52,806 bases of DNA from Zygophlyctis sp. KS116 (Eukaryota > Chytridiomycota), in assembly GCA_054661495.1 (NCBI GenBank), contig BAAFSQ010000050.1, positions 1-52,806 on the forward strand. Direction: 5' to 3'. This document shows, piece after piece, positions 48,693-52,806 of the stretch. Both the position numbers and the translations under genes were made by a program. Within the stretch, counting starts at the first letter, position 1; every line of letters starts with the position of its first letter. The notes beneath the pieces are model-generated. The model saw only the letters and a program-made list of their open reading frames with translations, was not told the origin of the DNA and searched no databases.

Positions 48693-49109
48693 TCATGCAG
48701 GACTTTCTTTATTACAGACTTTTTTCATATGTCTACGAAGATTAGAGATGACTGAAAAACTCTGATCACAATTGGGCATTGGGCATTTGAATGGTTTTTC
48801 TCCTGTATGAGAATTCATATGTATCTTTACTCCACTAGGCCTTGAAAAAGTTTTCCCACATTTTAAGCACTGATTATTAATTTCTAATCAAATTACCAAA
48901 TGATTTTTTTTGGAATGATAGTCTACTTTTTTCAGCTTTAATCTGTCGCTTGTCGGTATGAAGATAGATTTAATCAAGTTTGGAAGTACGGCTGTGGGAA
49001 AAGTGTCATGGCTGAGGATGCATTGTGTACTACATTCTAGTTCTACACTTGTTGTATCATGATTAATTAGCCTTTCAATCAGTATGCGACCTTCTTTGCG
49101 CTCTGCCAT
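48693..49109 (-). CDS. Small two-finger C2H2 protein, paralogue of the gene at 45142
   Basis: Predicted 129 aa in two exons; one 27-nt intron. The fingers read CLKCGKTFSRPSGVKIHMNSH and CPMPNCDQSFSVISNLRRH, then MKKVCNKESPA and stop. They match the fingers at 45142-47111 in spacing (C-x2-C then C-x4-C), linker (HTGEKPF) and wording (SRPS, SFSVxSNLRRH). The intron sits at the same place, just before the first finger. The N-terminal 70 residues have no recognised domain. The protein may be a minimal transcription factor or a competitor of the larger one (inference). Confidence 0.85.
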
Positions 49110-49140
49110 TATAGGTTTTTTTAAAACAGTGGATGATGAT

Positions 49141-49260
49141 CAGCGGTGAAGAGCAGCGCAGTGTCCGACGTTGGCAAATTTTCGCTCGAGTCGATCCTGA
49201 ATGGACGGGACCATCGACACAGTAATCATGATGATACCCCCATGCTTTGCCTCACACCCT
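49141..49260. other. GC-rich patch upstream of the small zinc-finger gene
   Basis: 66 of 120 bases are G or C, against an AT-rich background. A 6-bp stem GTCGAT/ATCGAC spans 49190-49218. It occupies most of the 183 bp between the small zinc-finger start and the XPG stop. It could be a promoter or CpG-like element, or part of a non-coding RNA; I recognise no family. Confidence 0.5.
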
Positions 49261-49292
49261 CTAATCGAATTTACAGATCTGTATTAAGTAAA

Positions 49293-52200
49293 TCATTTCC
49301 ATCCTTTTAGTAACTCCTCGACTCTTTTTGAATTATGTGATCCACGAACAGATGCTGAATTAAGCTTTGGAAAAAAACTGTCTATGGTGGGTTGAGCAGA
49401 TTGACCATTGTGTTTTTTGATTTCTTTGATTACTGGCATTAATATTTGGTCGGTTTTGATTTGGCTCCAGCCAGCTTTTTCCATCATAAAATGGCGTATC
49501 TTTTCTATATTTGGTATGCCAAAGGTAAATTGTTCACAATTACTGCTAGTCAAAGGGTTCATGTAAGCATCATATACTCGTAAATCGGGAAAAGTATCTG
49601 GGATCAATAATTTTGCTGCAGTTTTTCTCTAATTTTAGATTTTCTTCTACTGAACTTACCAATTTATTTTTTAAAATTGAATCATTACTGTGATTTTGCA
49701 GATTTTGAATACCTTCCACCCAATTTTTAAATTGAATCAAACTATCAACGCCACCATAATCCCATTCTCTTAATATTTCTAATGAAGTAACTGGGCCCAG
49801 TCCTTTCAATCCTGGAGTATAATCTGATCCAAGCAGGTAAGCTAGTCTAATAAGCTTATCTCGATCTAGTTTCATTTTGTCAAAAATATCATCTGCTGTG
49901 AACAGCTCACAGTATTTCTGCTGATTAAAGAAATGTCGATACACCTGAGTACCTCCGAAAAGAAAAACATCTGAATCATCAGTGATAATTCCATCAGCTA
50001 TTTTGTGATTCACCAGGAATGCACATTCAGATTCGGCTTCTGAAGGACTTACCAAATAGGGGAGTCCAAATAACTGAATTAATTCTTTAGTCTCCATTAT
50101 CATCAACGAATTGATGTCTGATGCATCTCGAAATTCTTTTCTTTGTTTATTCATTAAGTCCTCCAATTCTGATTCTATTTCTTTTGTAAGTTCACCGGAA
50201 TTGAACGTAGAAAAAAATTGATCAAGAATTTGGGTTTCTTCATCCATATCTCCTGGAATTTCTAAACTTTCATCCGAAAACTCTGAATAGGCGTCAAATT
50301 GCATGGATACACTACTTTTTGCCGTTTCAATAGATGATCCCTGATTATTATCAAGCATCGATTCATTATATGCTGCTTCTTTAGTAAATAATTGATATAC
50401 CTTTATATAGTGATCTACTTATCCCACCTATTGATTTGGTATTACTGAAAAGATCTAAATTTTGAGTTTTAGGATGTGAGTTTTGTTCCTTAGACTCAGG
50501 ATCTAGAAAGCTACTGCTGCCAATAGTAAGTTTCGAGTCAACACGTTCTAAATCAAAGTTTTCTGCGGGACTAGTATCAAAAAGTGTATCTTCAACACTA
50601 TGCTCCTTTACCACATCTTCAAGCACAAATTGACTTTTCATTCTTCGATTTTCACCACTTAATCTAATACACTTATCTTCATCAAATGCTATAAGACTTT
50701 CCATATTGTCTATTTCATTGCTTTTAGAAACGTCCAAATCATCCTCTTCAAATACTATTAGATTTTCCACCTCGTCAATTCCATTGCTTTTAGAAGAAAC
50801 TTTTGCATCATCCTCTTCAAATGCTATTAGACTTTCTATCTTGTCAATTTGATTGCTTTTAGAAGAAACTTTTGCATCATCCTCTTCAAATGCTATTAGA
50901 CTTTCTATCTTGTCAATTTGATTACTTTTAGAAGACACTTTCTCATCATGCGTTTGAAACGATATCACATTTTCCATTTCATTGGTTTTAGCAGAAAAGT
51001 TGGCATCATCCCCTTCAAACGATATCAGATTTTCCATCTTATCCTTTTCATTATCTACATCATCCAATTGAGTTTCACTAGATTCTTTTGACTTATCCGG
51101 ATTATTGAAATTATGACTGATTGAATCAGGATAGAATTTACGATCTTGTATATGATCCAAAAATTGCTTCAAAAATGAAATTGTTTCTGAGTCAATTTCA
51201 CTCTGATAGTTTAATGAATTTTTATCGATAATATTTCGTATTTTAGATATATTCCCAGATATAACAGCATTTTCTATCAATTCCACGAAATCCGGTATGT
51301 CGTTATATACAAGGGGTTGTGCAGCAAGTATCCAATAATTTAAAAATTCCTCATTAGAAAATTGTTTCTGTTTTGGCACTGCGACTTTCGTAACGGGATT
51401 ATTATAACCATCAAATCCAAAAGAATTAGATTTTGTAGAGTATAATTCACTCCCTTCAAAAGATGCATCAGGGAGATAAAAAGGTGAGATTGAACTTTGA
51501 ATTTTGATTTCAGAGATGCAGTCATCTGGTTTCAAGCCATCCGCTTCAGCTAATCCCTTATTTTTAGAATCAGAAAATGCGTCCAAAGGTTTTAGATTTG
51601 TTACAAATTCAAATATATCGCTACCATCAGAATCACTGGAAATCTGAACATCCTCATCATGTGATTTTTGGCTTACTAAATCAGATGGCTGATTGGACTT
51701 AACTTTCATTGCATAACCACCACTTTGATCATCTTTAATAAGAGCAAATTGTCTGTTCCTCTCTCCAACAACTCTTTTGGCAACCTTCTGACGTACCTTT
51801 GTCTCTAAATTATATGGTCTTAATAGTAAGAAATACAAATACGATACCGGGAAGTTTTTGCCACCTCGTGTGACTTTTCCGTTAAGTAATTTCTTTGAAC
51901 CAAGAATTCGATTTGTTTCTTGCTGAAGTCGAGAGCATTTCTGGAACTCGATATGATTGAATCGAGCCTTTCTTTAGATGGTTGTCTCGACTGCAGCTTT
52001 AAATCAAGAATTATAGAATATTGAACTTCAGGCGGAAGACTTTTAAATGCCGTAGATTCGATATTTGCCAATGATAAATCCAGCTTATGTGAATTTTCTT
52101 GAATAAAATCCCACAGCTCACTTTCAGACAAAAGCCTTGGATCATTTTGACTACTATTTTTCAGAAAACCCAAATTACACTTCATTCTTCGCATCAGGCA

Positions 52201-52670
52201 ACTGAAATTCATCCAATTTTAACTTCTTGCTTACTGGATCATTTTCAGAAGCCGATCGCTTGAGAGGACTATTGTTGATATTATACCTGGTACCTTTTTC
52301 CCGAAACAGAGTCAATAGCAGCCACTTTGAGCTTCGCAGATAATATTTTTGATGCAGTATGTTTTAAATTAGCTTCCGATTGCAATCTTTTTGTTTTTCT
52401 AGCCGAGATTGTCTGTTTTTTAAGTTCTGGAGCACTTCCATCAAAAACAAAAATCGGTTTTATTCCATGGTAAAGCAATTTACAAATCCTTCTAAAAAAT
52501 CCGACCAAATGTGCTCCATCGATCAATTTCCCGGAAGGATCCCTCATAGCCTTGATGAATTGATGTAACCAAATAGAAGCATCTACAGCCAGCCTTTTAT
52601 TTGAGAGCGCTTCTAGCTTAATTGGCTTACCGGTATGAGAAATCAATTGCCATAGTCCTTTGACGCCCAT
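49293..52670 (-). CDS. RAD2: XPG/RAD2 structure-specific endonuclease (nucleotide excision repair)
   Basis: Predicted 1,081 aa in six exons; introns 25, 25, 29, 22 and 31 nt. The N-terminal nuclease region starts MGVKGLWQLISHTGKPIKLE, with catalytic aspartates in RLAVDASIWLHQ and PIFVFDGSAP. A long acidic spacer contains tandem repeats. The internal nuclease region (about 826-935) has SPSEAESECAFL, GIITDDSDVFLFG and LLGSDYTPGLKGLGPVTS. A PIP box QPTIDSFF (49371-49394, about residue 1048) precedes a basic C-terminus. The enzyme makes the 3' incision in nucleotide excision repair. Length sits between yeast Rad2 (1,031) and human XPG (1,186). The split N and I regions with a large spacer distinguish it from FEN1 and EXO1. 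Confidence 0.95.
50640..51045 (-). repeat. 69-bp in-frame tandem repeats in the XPG spacer
   Basis: Two almost identical 69-bp units lie at 50788-50856 and 50857-50925; about four more degenerate units flank them. The coded 23-residue unit reads like SKSNQIDKIESLIAFEEDD. The near identity of the two central copies points to recent duplication or unequal exchange. Confidence 0.85.
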
Positions 52671-52774
52671 TTGCCAAATAACCCCTGAATTTTAGAGCAC
52701 GAATACTTAACAATGATCTACTTAAACGTTCGGACAGTCACCAGCCATTGTCTATTGAGATCGACCAGGTAAAG

Positions 52775-52806
52775 ATGGCTGGCAAGACAAAAAAAGTATG
52801 ATATTC
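52775..52806 (+). CDS. First exon of a plus-strand gene (partial)
   Basis: ATG at 52775 opens MAGKTKK, followed at 52796 by GTATG, which looks like an intron donor (typical here). The gene continues beyond the window. A very short basic first exon split by an intron right after the start is common in ribosomal protein and histone genes, but seven residues cannot identify it. It is divergent from XPG, with 104 bp between start codons. Confidence 0.4.

Noticed and set aside
49125-49205. Box C/D snoRNA candidate (ATGATGA and CCTGA about 65 nt apart)
   Set aside because: No terminal stem joins the box C and box D ends, and the motifs are short enough to be chance.
52269-52293. 18-nt alternative intron in XPG after RYQ
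   Set aside because: It leads to an early stop codon. The 25-nt intron starting at the preceding GTACC restores the frame to a basic linker.

Overview
The window is eukaryotic nuclear DNA from a very compact, AT-rich genome. It holds 26 complete protein-coding genes and two genes cut by the window edges, on both strands. No tRNA, rRNA, transposon or CRISPR was recognised. The genes are interrupted by about 80 very small GT-AG introns, nearly all 22-36 nt. I checked splicing by hand: for every multi-exon model, genomic length minus introns is a multiple of three. The gene set fits an early-diverging zoosporic fungus. Ciliary proteins (PF20/SPAG16, IFT25) imply a flagellum. Fungal-type features include RGP1, MPO1/DUF962, a PMP47-like carrier and an SH3-RA protein. 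Talin, coronin-7 and an ALFY-like BEACH-FYVE protein are not Dikarya features. ATP synthase gamma argues against a microsporidian. Rozella (Cryptomycota) is my best guess; this is inference and was not searched.

Layout. 1-72: end of an unknown plus-strand gene. 127-14132 (minus): PF20, mitochondrial Lon protease, and a giant BEACH-WD40-FYVE protein of about 2,940 aa. 14162-18852 (plus): sphingosine-1-phosphate lyase, calnexin, and a cystathionine gamma-synthase family enzyme. 18854-22870 (minus): coronin-7-type tandem coronin and a RUS/DUF647 membrane protein. 23070-27521 (plus): NOP58, ATP synthase gamma, a DHHC palmitoyltransferase and a peroxisomal-type carrier, which runs tail-to-tail into minus-strand IFT25 (27516-27929). 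28219-31867 (plus): RGP1, mitochondrial ribosomal protein bL28m, and a FYVE protein. 31900-33449 (minus): serine hydroxymethyltransferase with an in-frame TAG. 33472-33918 (plus): orphan four-TM protein. 33932-43670 (minus): full-length talin (about 2,560 aa), an SH3-Ras-association protein, and an MPO1-like protein. 43897-48625 (plus): FCF1, a C2H2 zinc-finger protein, and an SRRM2/CWC21-like splicing factor. 48693-52670 (minus): a small C2H2 paralogue and XPG/RAD2. 52775-52806: first exon of a plus-strand gene.

Most genes are single housekeeping genes, not a cluster. The most unusual content is cytoskeletal and endolysosomal: talin beside an SH3-RA protein, coronin-7 with an acidic C-terminal tail, an ALFY-like BEACH-FYVE protein and a second FYVE protein. 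These would suit a cell with a wall-less, motile or engulfing stage (inference). Spacing is extreme: start codons of divergent genes lie 22 and 29 bp apart, convergent stop codons are 1 bp apart or overlap, and two intergenic patches are clearly GC-rich, one with three consecutive hairpins.
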